This document shows positions 1-5,547 of a stretch of 5,974 nt of DNA, piece after piece; the stretch's first letter is position 1; every line of letters begins with the position of its first letter. The DNA lies in NCBI GenBank assembly GCA_041179125.1, contig JBEGTZ010000034.1, positions 1 to 5,974 of the forward strand, read 5' to 3'. The DNA is from CAMCXE01 sp041179125 (GTDB lineage: Bacteria; Pseudomonadota; Gammaproteobacteria; Pseudomonadales; Cellvibrionaceae). The notes under the pieces were generated by a model that ran no database searches, had not been told where the DNA came from, and worked only from the letters and a program-made list of their open reading frames with translations. Position numbers and translations under genes: made by a program.

Positions 1-1
1 T

Positions 2-154
2 TCTAAATATGCCGCGCGTTATTTAGCTGAGTTTCAATATCGGTTTAATCGTCGATTTGATATGGCCTCTATGGTGCCTAGATTACTCTTCGCGATGGCG
101 AGCACTTTGCCCCAACCGCTACGTATATTGAGGCCTTCTGAGGAATGTCACTAA
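2..154 (+). CDS. IS1595-family (ISXO2-like) transposase, C-terminal fragment cut by the window edge
   Basis: The last 50 codons of a reading frame that enters from the left edge and stops at TAA 152-154. The translation contains RYLAEFQYRFNRRFD followed by MVPRLL and a T-x-PQP-x-RIL ending. This matches the conserved C-terminus of DDE transposases of the IS1595 family (ISXO2-like domain), where a YLAEF-x-YRFNRR block is followed by a hydrophobic helix and a short tail. Such enzymes catalyse cut-and-paste transposition of their own element. The catalytic residues lie outside the window, so I cannot tell whether the gene is intact. It reads toward the truncated AbiEii-type gene just downstream, which suggests the element's end lies at about 180-195. 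Family assignment is by remembered motif and is fairly secure; the subgroup is not resolved. Confidence 0.85.
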   Translation, partial: SKYAARYLAEFQYRFNRRFDMASMVPRLLFAMASTLPQPLRILRPSEECH

Positions 155-178
155 TCAGGTTATTGTTTACCTGATTAG
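151..178. terminator. Perfect 10-bp hairpin overlapping the transposase stop codon
   Basis: CTAATCAGGT (151-160) and ACCTGATTAG (169-178) are exact reverse complements separated by the 8-nt loop TATTGTTT. The TAA stop of the transposase (152-154) is inside the left arm. No run of T follows the stem, so it is not a textbook intrinsic terminator. It could limit read-through out of the IS, or be part of the element's end. The structure is directly visible; the function is inferred. Confidence 0.45.
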
Positions 179-197
179 CCACGATCATTCACCGCAT

Positions 198-518
198 TCC
201 TTGCTCGATCCCGTGTTGAGGGACATTACCCAGGATTTTGAGCAGAACTTTGTAGGGATGACGCGGGAGGATGTAGGGCTTGAAACGCTGCTTTCGGCAA
301 GAGAGCGGCTGATTACCGATGTTACAGGCAATATGCCTGAAAACCACAAAGCGTTCTTGCGTTCCTTTTATAGCCGCAAACCTGAATGGGCTTTGCTTGG
401 CCTTGATGGCGTGGAAAACCTGCCCGCTGTCAGATGGCGGGAAATGAATCTCGATAAAGCAGGATCGGGGACGCAGGAAGAGTTATTGCGCAAGTTAAAT
501 GAGGTTGTTGGCGTTTAG
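198..518 (+). pseudogene. AbiEii-type nucleotidyltransferase toxin (DUF1814), C-terminal remnant
   Basis: An open frame of just over 100 residues ending at TAG 516-518. It reads LLDPVL, then F-x-x-x-F-x-GMT, L-x-x-LL-x-x-RERLI, a FLRSF-x-x-x-x-PEW-x-LLG block and NLPAVRW-x-x-x-NL. This is the C-terminal pattern I associate with AbiEii/AbiGii-family nucleotidyltransferases, the toxin half of type IV toxin-antitoxin and abortive-infection loci. Complete members are roughly 250-300 residues, with the catalytic nucleotidyltransferase core at the N-terminus. That core is missing here, because the frame begins immediately after the IS1595-family transposase end. The frame stays open upstream to 132, but that part is IS sequence. 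A TTG at 201 is the first possible initiator and has no convincing ribosome-binding site. No antitoxin (AbiEi-like) gene is in the window. It is almost certainly non-functional. Family recognition is from memory of the conserved C-terminus and is moderately secure. Confidence 0.7.
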
Positions 519-664
519 ATTTAGGTGCATTGTTTATGGGTTATTCAGGGTAATAGGACAAAACAACTTGAGTTTGCCGCCGTAAGTTTGTTACAAGGTA
601 TTTTTCACCCCCACCTTTGGCCGACGTTTCCAGCCACTCTCAACCCACCAGCCAAATGACGCCA

Positions 665-673
665 CCCCCCCCC
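665..673 (+). repeat. Run of nine C residues at the start of the VanW-fusion gene
   Basis: A homopolymer of nine C lies between an ATG at 656 and the first in-frame start (GTG 684) of the VanW-glycosyltransferase gene. With nine C the ATG frame is +1 relative to the gene. With eight C the ATG would read M-T-P-P-P-P-E-F-K-V directly into the protein. It could be a slippage-prone switch or simply a sequencing indel. Confidence 0.6.
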
Positions 674-683
674 AGAATTCAAA

Positions 684-2405
684 GTGCCGACTCGCCAAGC
701 TGCGCTACTGCGCGGTCTGAAAGTTTTCGCCCATCGAGTGTTGCGCACTATCGAGAATTTTTATGGCGGGCCAGGTCGAATCAAACCCTCGACACAATGG
801 GCAAGCGCTCCGGTTTTAGCCGAATTTAAATCAGCGCTCTGGGTTGATGGTAGAGCGGACGAATTTATTTTGCGCTGCGGGAAAGTGCAAAATCTTCGCG
901 CAGCGGTGCAAGCGATTAACGCTGTTGAAGTTAACCCCGGGTGTGTTGTGAGTTTTTGGGCGCAAGTCGGGCGTCCTGCTCGATCCAGAGGATTTGTTAT
1001 CGGGCGGGAGATTATTTCAGGTTGCATAGTTCCAACCATTGGCGGCGGCTTATGCCAACTGTCCAACGCATTGGCATCCGTCGCCTGCGAGGCCGGTATC
1101 ACCTGTCTTGAACGGCACCCGCATAGCGCCAAGATTCAAGACGCAACACCCAGTACACAAGTCGATGCAACCGTCGCTTGGAATTATATCGACCTGCGTT
1201 TTTGTGCCGATTTCCCATTTCGCTTGGAAGCAAGCCTGACCGCTGACGAATTGGTCGTGCGAGTCCGCGCCCCTGATCGCGGCAATACCCCGCCCCAAAA
1301 AGAAAACCGGGCGCAGCTTATAGCGGGCGGCGAGGGCGCCACTGCAAGGGGTTGTTTAACCTGCAACCAGGTGAGTTGTTTTCGTCATCGCACTGCTAAA
1401 GTCGCTGCAATCGCCAAGACCGCAGTACTACTAAACGATGCAACACCCGAGCTTGAACGCTGGCTGCATACACACCAAGAGCAAGCGGATTGGCTGCTGC
1501 CTTGGGTGCGCCGAGGTCGCCAGGGTTGGCGGCCACCGCAACGGGCGAGCGTGCAGGTGGCGGTGCTGGCCGGTTTGCGGCGTACAGTAAGGCTGCGGAT
1601 TGCAATCGGAGAAGGCCGGGCAAGGCAGGCCCTTCGCCAGCAAGCCGCGCAGGAGTTGGCTTTAGCCTATGCAAAACGCTTAACGCCCTTACACACCCAG
1701 TTAGTGATAGCCCAGGACTTACTGGTGCCGCTATGGCGACTGGGTGTTTTGGGAGGCCGCACCTATTGCGTGTATTTGAGGGAGCTTCCGGCGTCTGAAA
1801 TTCAAGCCCGCTTGGATATCGGCGCTTTATTGTGGCCCGATGAAAAGGAGTTTCGTGATTTTAGGGTTGATGAGGCGTGGCAGCGCGATGAATGGGCCGC
1901 GTTAGCGGCGGCGACAAGTAGGCTTACCGCCCATGCGATGATTATCGAAGTGCTAGCTAAGGCCGGGCTGTCGGCACAATGTTTACCTTGGTGTGAGCCC
2001 ACCTTGCCAACAGCCCGCAGGCCAACGTCCGCCGCCCAAAAGCTGACATTAACACTGGCTGCAAGTGCGCTGGCACGCAAAGGTGCCCTTGAGGTGGCGG
2101 CGGTGGCAAGGGCGCTGAATGCACGAGTTTTAATTCTCGGTTCTGCACCTACCAACCCTGACCACTGGCGCGGCATTGAGTGGAGGCTTAGCGGTTACGA
2201 GAGTGACTGGCTGGCGCAAACGGATGTAGCCCTACTACCCGCCTATATCGAACACTGCCCGCAGGTACTATTAAAAGCCTTGGCGGCTGGAATTCCCGTT
2301 ATAGCGACAACCGCTTGCGGGTTGGCTGCGCGCCCAGGCTTAACACTTGTTGCGCCCGGCGACGTATCGGCACTGAAGGTTGCAGTCATGAACGCTTTAA
2401 CCTAG
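684..2405 (+). CDS. VanW-domain / GT-B glycosyltransferase-like fusion protein
   Basis: 573 residues. Residues about 82-175 form a VanW domain: VNPGCVVSFW, G-x-VIGREI, PTIGGGLCQLSNAL (117-130), ERHPHS and DATVAWNYIDLRF. VanW is named from vancomycin-resistance clusters; its biochemical role is unsettled, so none is assigned. A linker carries a cysteine motif, GCLTCNQVSCFRH (C224, C227, C232), possibly metal-binding. The C-terminal part (about 285-570) resembles a family-4 type glycosyltransferase. It has a Rossmann-like ARVLILGS strand (480-487), a donor-site block EHCPQVLLKALAAGIPVIATTACGL (quoted parts 523-532 and 533-547) and a VAPGD ending. The usual E-x7-E pair is E523-x7-K531, so the second Glu is Lys. 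No signal peptide or membrane segment is visible. Stop TAG 2403-2405. The start is uncertain: GTG 684 lacks a Shine-Dalgarno, and ATG 656 is out of frame because of a nine-C run at 665-673. The gene is visibly richer in G+C than its neighbours. The VanW call is strong, the glycosyltransferase call good. Confidence 0.82.
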   Translation: MPTRQAALLRGLKVFAHRVLRTIENFYGGPGRIKPSTQWASAPVLAEFKSALWVDGRADEFILRCGKVQNLRAAVQAINAVEVNPGCVVSFWAQVGRPARSRGFVIGREIISGCIVPTIGGGLCQLSNALASVACEAGITCLERHPHSAKIQDATPSTQVDATVAWNYIDLRFCADFPFRLEASLTADELVVRVRAPDRGNTPPQKENRAQLIAGGEGATARGCLTCNQVSCFRHRTAKVAAIAKTAVLLNDATPELERWLHTHQEQADWLLPWVRRGRQGWRPPQRASVQVAVLAGLRRTVRLRIAIGEGRARQALRQQAAQELALAYAKRLTPLHTQLVIAQDLLVPLWRLGVLGGRTYCVYLRELPASEIQARLDIGALLWPDEKEFRDFRVDEAWQRDEWAALAAATSRLTAHAMIIEVLAKAGLSAQCLPWCEPTLPTARRPTSAAQKLTLTLAASALARKGALEVAAVARALNARVLILGSAPTNPDHWRGIEWRLSGYESDWLAQTDVALLPAYIEHCPQVLLKALAAGIPVIATTACGLAARPGLTLVAPGDVSALKVAVMNALT

Positions 2406-2491
2406 AAACCTCAGTTGCATCACCCAAGTCTGCGCAACCCCTTGATCCGCCTAGAAAATGTTAAAAAATTCGAACAACCAATAAGCACGCG
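2406..2491. other. Short non-coding stretch after the VanW-fusion gene
   Basis: Nothing recognisable was seen before the REP pair. There is no stem-plus-T-run terminator for the VanW-fusion gene, so termination may rest on the palindromes that fill the rest of the convergent gap up to 2751. Confidence 0.5.
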
Positions 2492-2623
2492 GTAGGTTGG
2501 GGTGATAACCCCAACATTCCATCTAGCGGCGAGAATCAGTTAAATTTGCGCCTTTATTTGTGCTCGGCTTTGTACCGGCGGATGGCTGGAATGTTGGGGT
2601 TCGCAAGCTCACCACCAACCTAC
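2492..2623. repeat. BIME-like pair of inverted REP palindromes, GTAGGTTGGGG type
   Basis: The left unit starts with GTAG (2492-2495), followed at once by an 8-bp hairpin: GTTGGGGT 2496-2503, loop GATA, ACCCCAAC 2508-2515. The right unit is the same module inverted: it ends in CTAC (2620-2623), with an imperfect stem between 2593-2600 and 2611-2619 that has one bulge. The units also pair with each other: 2491-2500 with 2615-2624, and 15 bp perfectly at 2507-2521 with 2587-2601. A GTAG foot beside a small stem is the signature of REP sequences mobilised by REP-associated tyrosine transposases (RAYTs). The element sits between convergent genes, where REPs are usual and may aid termination or mRNA stability. 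No RAYT gene is in the window. Confidence 0.75.
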
Positions 2624-2644
2624 CTTTAACCCAGCCTACGCGCT

Positions 2645-2735
2645 GAATGGCACTAAGTTAAGCCTAGTTTGGGGGCTGTAAACGCGATAAAAAGACCCGA
2701 AATGCCAGCGCAGGCGGCTTAACTTAGTGCCATTC
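2645..2735. repeat. 91-bp element with perfect 20-bp terminal inverted repeats (MITE-like)
   Basis: Bases 2645-2664 and 2716-2735 are exact 20-bp inverted repeats (GAATGGCACTAAGTTAAGCC and its complement) around a 51-bp core with no reading frame. The length, perfect ends and intergenic position suggest a miniature non-autonomous transposable element. No matching transposase is in the window. I see no clear target duplication in the flanks (GCCTACGCGCT on the left, GTCTCTGACC on the right). Alternatively, the long stem could act as a transcription barrier 16 bases beyond the stop of the TauE-family gene. The repeat itself is certain; its nature is inferred. Confidence 0.65.
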
Positions 2736-2751
2736 GTCTCTGACCTATTGA

Positions 2752-3714
2752 TTAGATTAACGCCTTGTATAAGTTGAACAGAGAAATACCACTAATTAAT
2801 AAACCCACCAAAATAAGCAGTGTGCGCGTGGAGAATTTTTTACAGGCCAAGGCTGCAAATGGCGCGGCGAATAATCCGCCGATAATTAACCCTGCCACTA
2901 CGCGCCAAATGGTTTCATCCACCAGAATAAATAAAGATGCTGCGCTGGCAAGCGTAAGGAAAAATTCCGCAAAATTTACCGATCCGATGGTGGTGCGTGG
3001 ATCGTGGCCAGAGCCTACTAAAGTCGTCGTTACCACCGGCCCCCAACCTCCGCCGCCAGAGGTATCCACAAAACCGCCCAGCAGTGCCAATTTGGCCACG
3101 TGTTTAGGCTCCCCATGGCGGGTGGCAATGTGTTTGCGAAACGCCTTGCTCAGCACATAAATCCCCATCAACAATAAATACACGGTAATAAAAGGCTTAA
3201 GGGTTTTACCGTCTATTTGCGTGACCAACAGCGCCCCTAAAATCCCACCAATAATGCCGGGTATTAATAAACGCAAAAATAATTTTTTATCCACATTGCC
3301 AAATTTCGCGTGGGAAATACCGGACACACCAGTGGTAAACACCTCGGCCATATGCACCGATGCCGTAGCCAATGCCGGAGATGCGCCAGTTGCCAACAAA
3401 AAACTAGTGGAGGTAAGCCCATAGGCCATACCTAAAGCGCCATCAACAATTTGCGCCAATAGGCCCACCAATAATGCATTCCAAAATAACGAGTCCTTAA
3501 ATGTAGCGGCAATAATATCCGCCCCCGGCTGCCAACCGGTGCCAAATAATTGCACGGCGCCTAGGGCTAACAATCCAACCAGCGTAAAAACCGCAAATAC
3601 CACCGCTGCGCGAATTACCGGGTGCAATGGCACCCGCTCCACCGGCGGTAGGCCCAAGGCGCTGTGCTCTTGGTTGACCGGGGTATTGGTAAAATCTAAA
3701 TCGCGGATTTTCAT
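2752..3714 (-). CDS. Sulfite exporter TauE/SafE-family membrane protein
   Basis: 320 residues, inner-membrane permease. Two family signatures are clear. The first is VDGALGMAYGLTSTSFLL (90-107), ending the first pore-side repeat. The second is its counterpart LGGFVDTSGGGGWGPVVTTTLV (212-233). Hydrophobic segments lie near 33-55, 78-107, 112-130, 146-165, 173-190, 207-233, 245-266, 268-290 and 298-316, giving about eight or nine membrane spans. The length fits the roughly 300-residue subgroup, which has a short N-terminal cytoplasmic extension (1-30). Members export sulfite or sulfur-containing organic anions, but the substrate cannot be read from sequence, and no sulfur-metabolism gene lies nearby. 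The ATG at 3714 is supported by a GGAG at good spacing. The gene is convergent with the VanW fusion. Its upstream region was replaced 54 bases before the start by an IS630-family element whose transposase reads toward it. It appears intact. Confidence 0.92.
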   Translation of the reverse strand: MKIRDLDFTNTPVNQEHSALGLPPVERVPLHPVIRAAVVFAVFTLVGLLALGAVQLFGTGWQPGADIIAATFKDSLFWNALLVGLLAQIVDGALGMAYGLTSTSFLLATGASPALATASVHMAEVFTTGVSGISHAKFGNVDKKLFLRLLIPGIIGGILGALLVTQIDGKTLKPFITVYLLLMGIYVLSKAFRKHIATRHGEPKHVAKLALLGGFVDTSGGGGWGPVVTTTLVGSGHDPRTTIGSVNFAEFFLTLASAASLFILVDETIWRVVAGLIIGGLFAAPFAALACKKFSTRTLLILVGLLISGISLFNLYKALI

Positions 3715-3719
3715 TTAAG

Positions 3720-3724
3720 CTCCA
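3720..3724 (-). promoter_or_regulatory. Ribosome-binding site of the TauE/SafE-family gene
   Basis: On the minus strand TGGAG lies 5 bases before ATG 3714, a good Shine-Dalgarno match at normal spacing. It fixes the start codon. Confidence 0.75.
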
Positions 3725-3770
3725 GGTGTGCCCGTGGGGTTTTGTTCGAATGAACTTGGCGCGCATCCTA

Positions 3771-3800
3771 GTGTAACGTATTAAACAGATTGGTGATATG
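3771..3800. repeat. Inverted repeat of the IS630-family element (transposase 3' side)
   Basis: Pairs with 4919-4948 at 25 of 30 positions. The differences are at repeat positions 6, 7, 19, 21 and 27. The TAA stop of the transposase (3781-3783, minus strand) is inside it. The outer TA is at 3769-3770. Confidence 0.88.
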
Positions 3801-4878
3801 CGGCCGCTTTTCTCGCCCGCTCCACTTTCGCAAGAATTTCCTCGGTGCGTTTCGTCCAAATAAAGGGTTTTCCATGTGTGTTGTGATCGGCAATAAACAT
3901 CATAATGGCCTCCTCTAGCTCTTTAACCGACGTAAATACACCCCGTCGCAATTGTTTTTCGGTTAGCAAACCAAAAAAACGCTCCACAAGATTGAGCCAA
4001 GAAGAACTCGTTGGAATAAAATGAAGATGCACCCTTTTGTTTTTGGCTAGCCATTTTTTGACTTTTTCATGCTTGTGCGTCGCGTAATTATCGACAATTA
4101 AATGCAGCTCTAAATCTTTGGGTGTCTCCTTCTCGATTTTTTTGATAAAGGATAAAAATTCTTGATGTCGATGCCTATCTTTGCAGTCGCCGATGACCTC
4201 ACCCGTTTTAGTATTCAGTGCAGCAAACAGTGTGCTTGTCCCATGACGCTTGTAATCATGCGTCATGGTTCCGCATCGGCCAGGCTTCATGGGTAAGCCT
4301 GGCTGAGTGCGATCTAACGCTTGTATTGAACTTTTTTCATCAACACAAAATACAATGGCATTTTCAGGAGGTGACATATAAAGCCCTATCACATCGCGCA
4401 ATTTCTCCTCAAAATTAGGGTCATTACTTAATTTAAAGGTTTTATAAAGATGGGGTTTTAGACCCGCGTCACGCCATACACGATTCACGTAGGAATGGTT
4501 AATATTTAAATGTTTTGCAAGACTGCGTGTCGACCAGTGTGTTGCATTGGCAGGCTTCTCTTGTGTGGTGATTTTAATAACTTTCTCTTTGAGCTCCAAT
4601 TGTAGCCGTGTAGATTTACCTCCGTGGTTGAGTCCTCTGGGACGATCTTGAGTGATGGCTGAGTATCCGTCTTTAAAGAATCGGTTACGCCAGCGGCCTA
4701 CAGTATTTATACCAATGCCGAGCGTTTTTGCAATTTCGTAATTGGGCATTCCTTCTGCTGCCAGCAATAGTATTTTTGATCGCTCAAGCAAGCGGATCGG
4801 TGTTTTTCGGCTGTTGATATTGGCTTTTAACTGCGCGAGAACTTCTGCTGAAAGCTGAATAATAATTTGAGCCGGCAT
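3781..4878 (-). CDS. IS630-family DDE transposase
   Basis: Cut-and-paste transposase of the surrounding element, 365 residues from ATG 4878. A TTG at 4893 would add five residues but has no better ribosome-binding site. The N-terminal half holds two helix-turn-helix regions: residues about 35-70 (AAEGMPNYEIAKTLGIGINT then VGRWRNRF) and about 110-145 (THWSTRSLAKHLNINHSYVN), which bind the terminal repeats. The RNase H-fold catalytic domain shows the DDE triad: D180 in VFCVDEKSS, D263 in LIVDNYATHKH and E299 in SSSWLNLVERFFG. There are 35 residues between the second D and E, typical of IS630. Length is normal for the family, and there is no frameshift or internal stop, so it is probably active. 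Its 3' end points toward the TauE-family gene, 66 bases downstream, with no obvious terminator between. Confidence 0.93.
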   Translation of the reverse strand: MPAQIIIQLSAEVLAQLKANINSRKTPIRLLERSKILLLAAEGMPNYEIAKTLGIGINTVGRWRNRFFKDGYSAITQDRPRGLNHGGKSTRLQLELKEKVIKITTQEKPANATHWSTRSLAKHLNINHSYVNRVWRDAGLKPHLYKTFKLSNDPNFEEKLRDVIGLYMSPPENAIVFCVDEKSSIQALDRTQPGLPMKPGRCGTMTHDYKRHGTSTLFAALNTKTGEVIGDCKDRHRHQEFLSFIKKIEKETPKDLELHLIVDNYATHKHEKVKKWLAKNKRVHLHFIPTSSSWLNLVERFFGLLTEKQLRRGVFTSVKELEEAIMMFIADHNTHGKPFIWTKRTEEILAKVERARKAAAYHQSV

Positions 4879-4918
4879 AGTTTTTTCACTCAATCTGTTG
4901 GACTGAATGAGATATTAT

Positions 4919-4948
4919 CATTTCACCGACCTGTTTAATACACTACAC
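4919..4948. repeat. Inverted repeat of the IS630-family element (transposase 5' side)
   Basis: Partner of 3771-3800, lying 40 bases upstream of the transposase ATG. The transposase promoter must lie in or next to it. A GATAAT-like sequence just inside the repeat on the minus strand is a possible -10 box, but no good -35 was found. The outer TA is at 4949-4950. Confidence 0.88.
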
Positions 4949-4950
4949 TA

Positions 4951-5469
4951 GTATATTGGCTCACTTACCCCAACCACGAAGTGTGTATCAGCCTAAATGA
5001 GGCGCTTATTTATGCCTACGGTCTTCCCGGCTCCACCTCATTAAAACTCGGCACACTGATACTTGAAGCTTTAATGCATAACCAGTTTGAGGTGATTGAA
5101 CGCCACTTAAAAAGCCTCTACGCCAGCATCCCCTTTGATTGGTACCGCAAAAACCCCATCTCCAATTACGAAGGCCATTACGCCAGTATTTTTTACAGCC
5201 ATTTTGTGGGCTTGGGGTTAAGTGTGACGGTTGAAGATTCCTGCTCCACAGGAAGGGTGGATATGGTGGTGGATTTTAATCATTGTATTTATGTGTTTGA
5301 ATTTAAAGTGGTAGCAGACACACCCACCGGCGCGGCGTTGGCGCAAATAAAAACCAAAAATTATGCTCAGAAGTATGTCAAAGATAATAAATTTGTTTAT
5401 TTAATTGGTGTTGAGTTTTCCAAAGTACAAAAACAAATTGTGGCGTTTGAAGTGGAGCAGTGTTCGTAG
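4951..5469 (+). pseudogene. AAA-ATPase-like / PD-(D/E)XK nuclease (DUF1703 type), 3' fragment
   Basis: An open frame of 172 codons resuming at the IS630 edge and stopping at TAG 5467-5469. It matches the C-terminal part of proteins that join an AAA-ATPase-like domain to a PD-(D/E)XK nuclease domain (PDDEXK_9, DUF1703), normally about 500 residues. The entry LTYPNHEVCISLNEAL is the usual hinge before the nuclease. Counting from the GTG at 4981, the nuclease motifs are GRVDMV (D94), YVFEFKV (E107 and K109), and Q122 followed by Y128 in AQIKTKNYAQKY, the Q-x5-Y pattern of RecB-like nucleases; the domain ends FVYLIGVEFSK. The catalytic residues are intact. The ATPase part is missing and is not on the far side of the IS. 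No start codon has a ribosome-binding site. The function of the family is not established; it is often multicopy in bacteria. Almost certainly a relic. Confidence 0.82.
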
Positions 5470-5536
5470 GGCGCACCTTGGTGCGCCACACCGAATAGTC
5501 CGATACACCGAAACGGCGCACCAAGGTGCGCCCTAC
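5466..5536. repeat. BIME-like pair of inverted REP palindromes, GTAGGGCGCACC type
   Basis: Two 22-bp arms, 5466-5487 and 5515-5536, are perfect inverted copies 27 bases apart. Each begins (or ends, inverted) with GTAG and contains its own 8-bp palindrome: GGCGCACC 5470-5477, TT, GGTGCGCC 5480-5487. The spacer carries a direct repeat ACACCGAA at 5488-5495 and 5505-5512. The GTAG foot plus stem again fits RAYT-mobilised REP sequences, but the stem differs from that of the pair at 2492-2623. The TAG stop of the preceding nuclease fragment (5467-5469) lies inside the GTAG head of this repeat. Confidence 0.8.
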
Positions 5537-5547
5537 ATTAGTCTGGG

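Larger units (their letters stand above)
1..190 (+). mobile_element. Right end of an IS1595-family insertion sequence (approximate boundary)
   Basis: The transposase tail ends at 154, and AbiEii-like coding sequence is recognisable from about 198. The IS terminus must therefore fall between the two, probably within 179-197. The left inverted repeat is outside the window, so neither the right inverted repeat nor a target duplication can be identified, and the end coordinate is an estimate. Confidence 0.5.
3771..4948 (-). mobile_element. Complete IS630-family insertion sequence, 1178 bp
   Basis: The ends are 30-bp imperfect inverted repeats, 3771-3800 and 4919-4948, matching at 25 of 30 positions and both beginning GTGTA. 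The element is flanked by TA on both sides (3769-3770 and 4949-4950), as expected for the IS630/Tc1-mariner group, which duplicates a TA target. One intact transposase gene fills the element, and its stop codon falls inside the 3771-3800 repeat. Length, ends, target and transposase agree, so the boundaries are well supported. The two flanks do not rejoin into one gene: the right flank is the 3' part of a nuclease gene, and the left flank is the TauE-family upstream region. Confidence 0.9.

Noticed and set aside
568..596. Possible promoter TTGAGT, 17-base spacer, TTACAA before the VanW fusion
   Set aside because: The -35 box is fair but the -10 matches the consensus poorly, so it was not strong enough to list.
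617..829. Plus-strand 70-codon frame starting TTG 617
   Set aside because: It overlaps the VanW-fusion gene in another frame and has no recognisable motif beyond the proline run made by poly-C. Its only relevance is as the possible true N-terminus if one C is removed.
1396..2176. Several long minus-strand frames opposite the VanW-glycosyltransferase gene
   Set aside because: Typical antisense open frames of a G+C-rich gene; the plus-strand frame has clear conserved motifs.
2665..2715. Small RNA or riboswitch within the core of the 91-bp element
   Set aside because: The core shows no stable inner fold I could support, and no promoter or terminator.
2765..3160. Plus-strand 131-codon frame opposite the TauE-family gene
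   Set aside because: Antisense shadow of a clear membrane-protein gene, with no family motif.
3769..3800. Outward-facing promoter at the IS630 end driving the TauE-family gene
   Set aside because: TACACT on the minus strand could be a -10, but no TTGACA-like box lies 16-18 bases upstream.
3497..3859. Minus-strand frame spanning the IS630 end and the start of the TauE-family gene
   Set aside because: It reads out of frame through two better-supported genes and the IS boundary, and the composition is not protein-like.
4922..4957. Outward promoter at the other IS630 end (TATATT at 4952) driving the nuclease fragment
   Set aside because: The -10 is good, but the bases 16-18 upstream do not resemble a -35, and no ribosome-binding site precedes the fragment.
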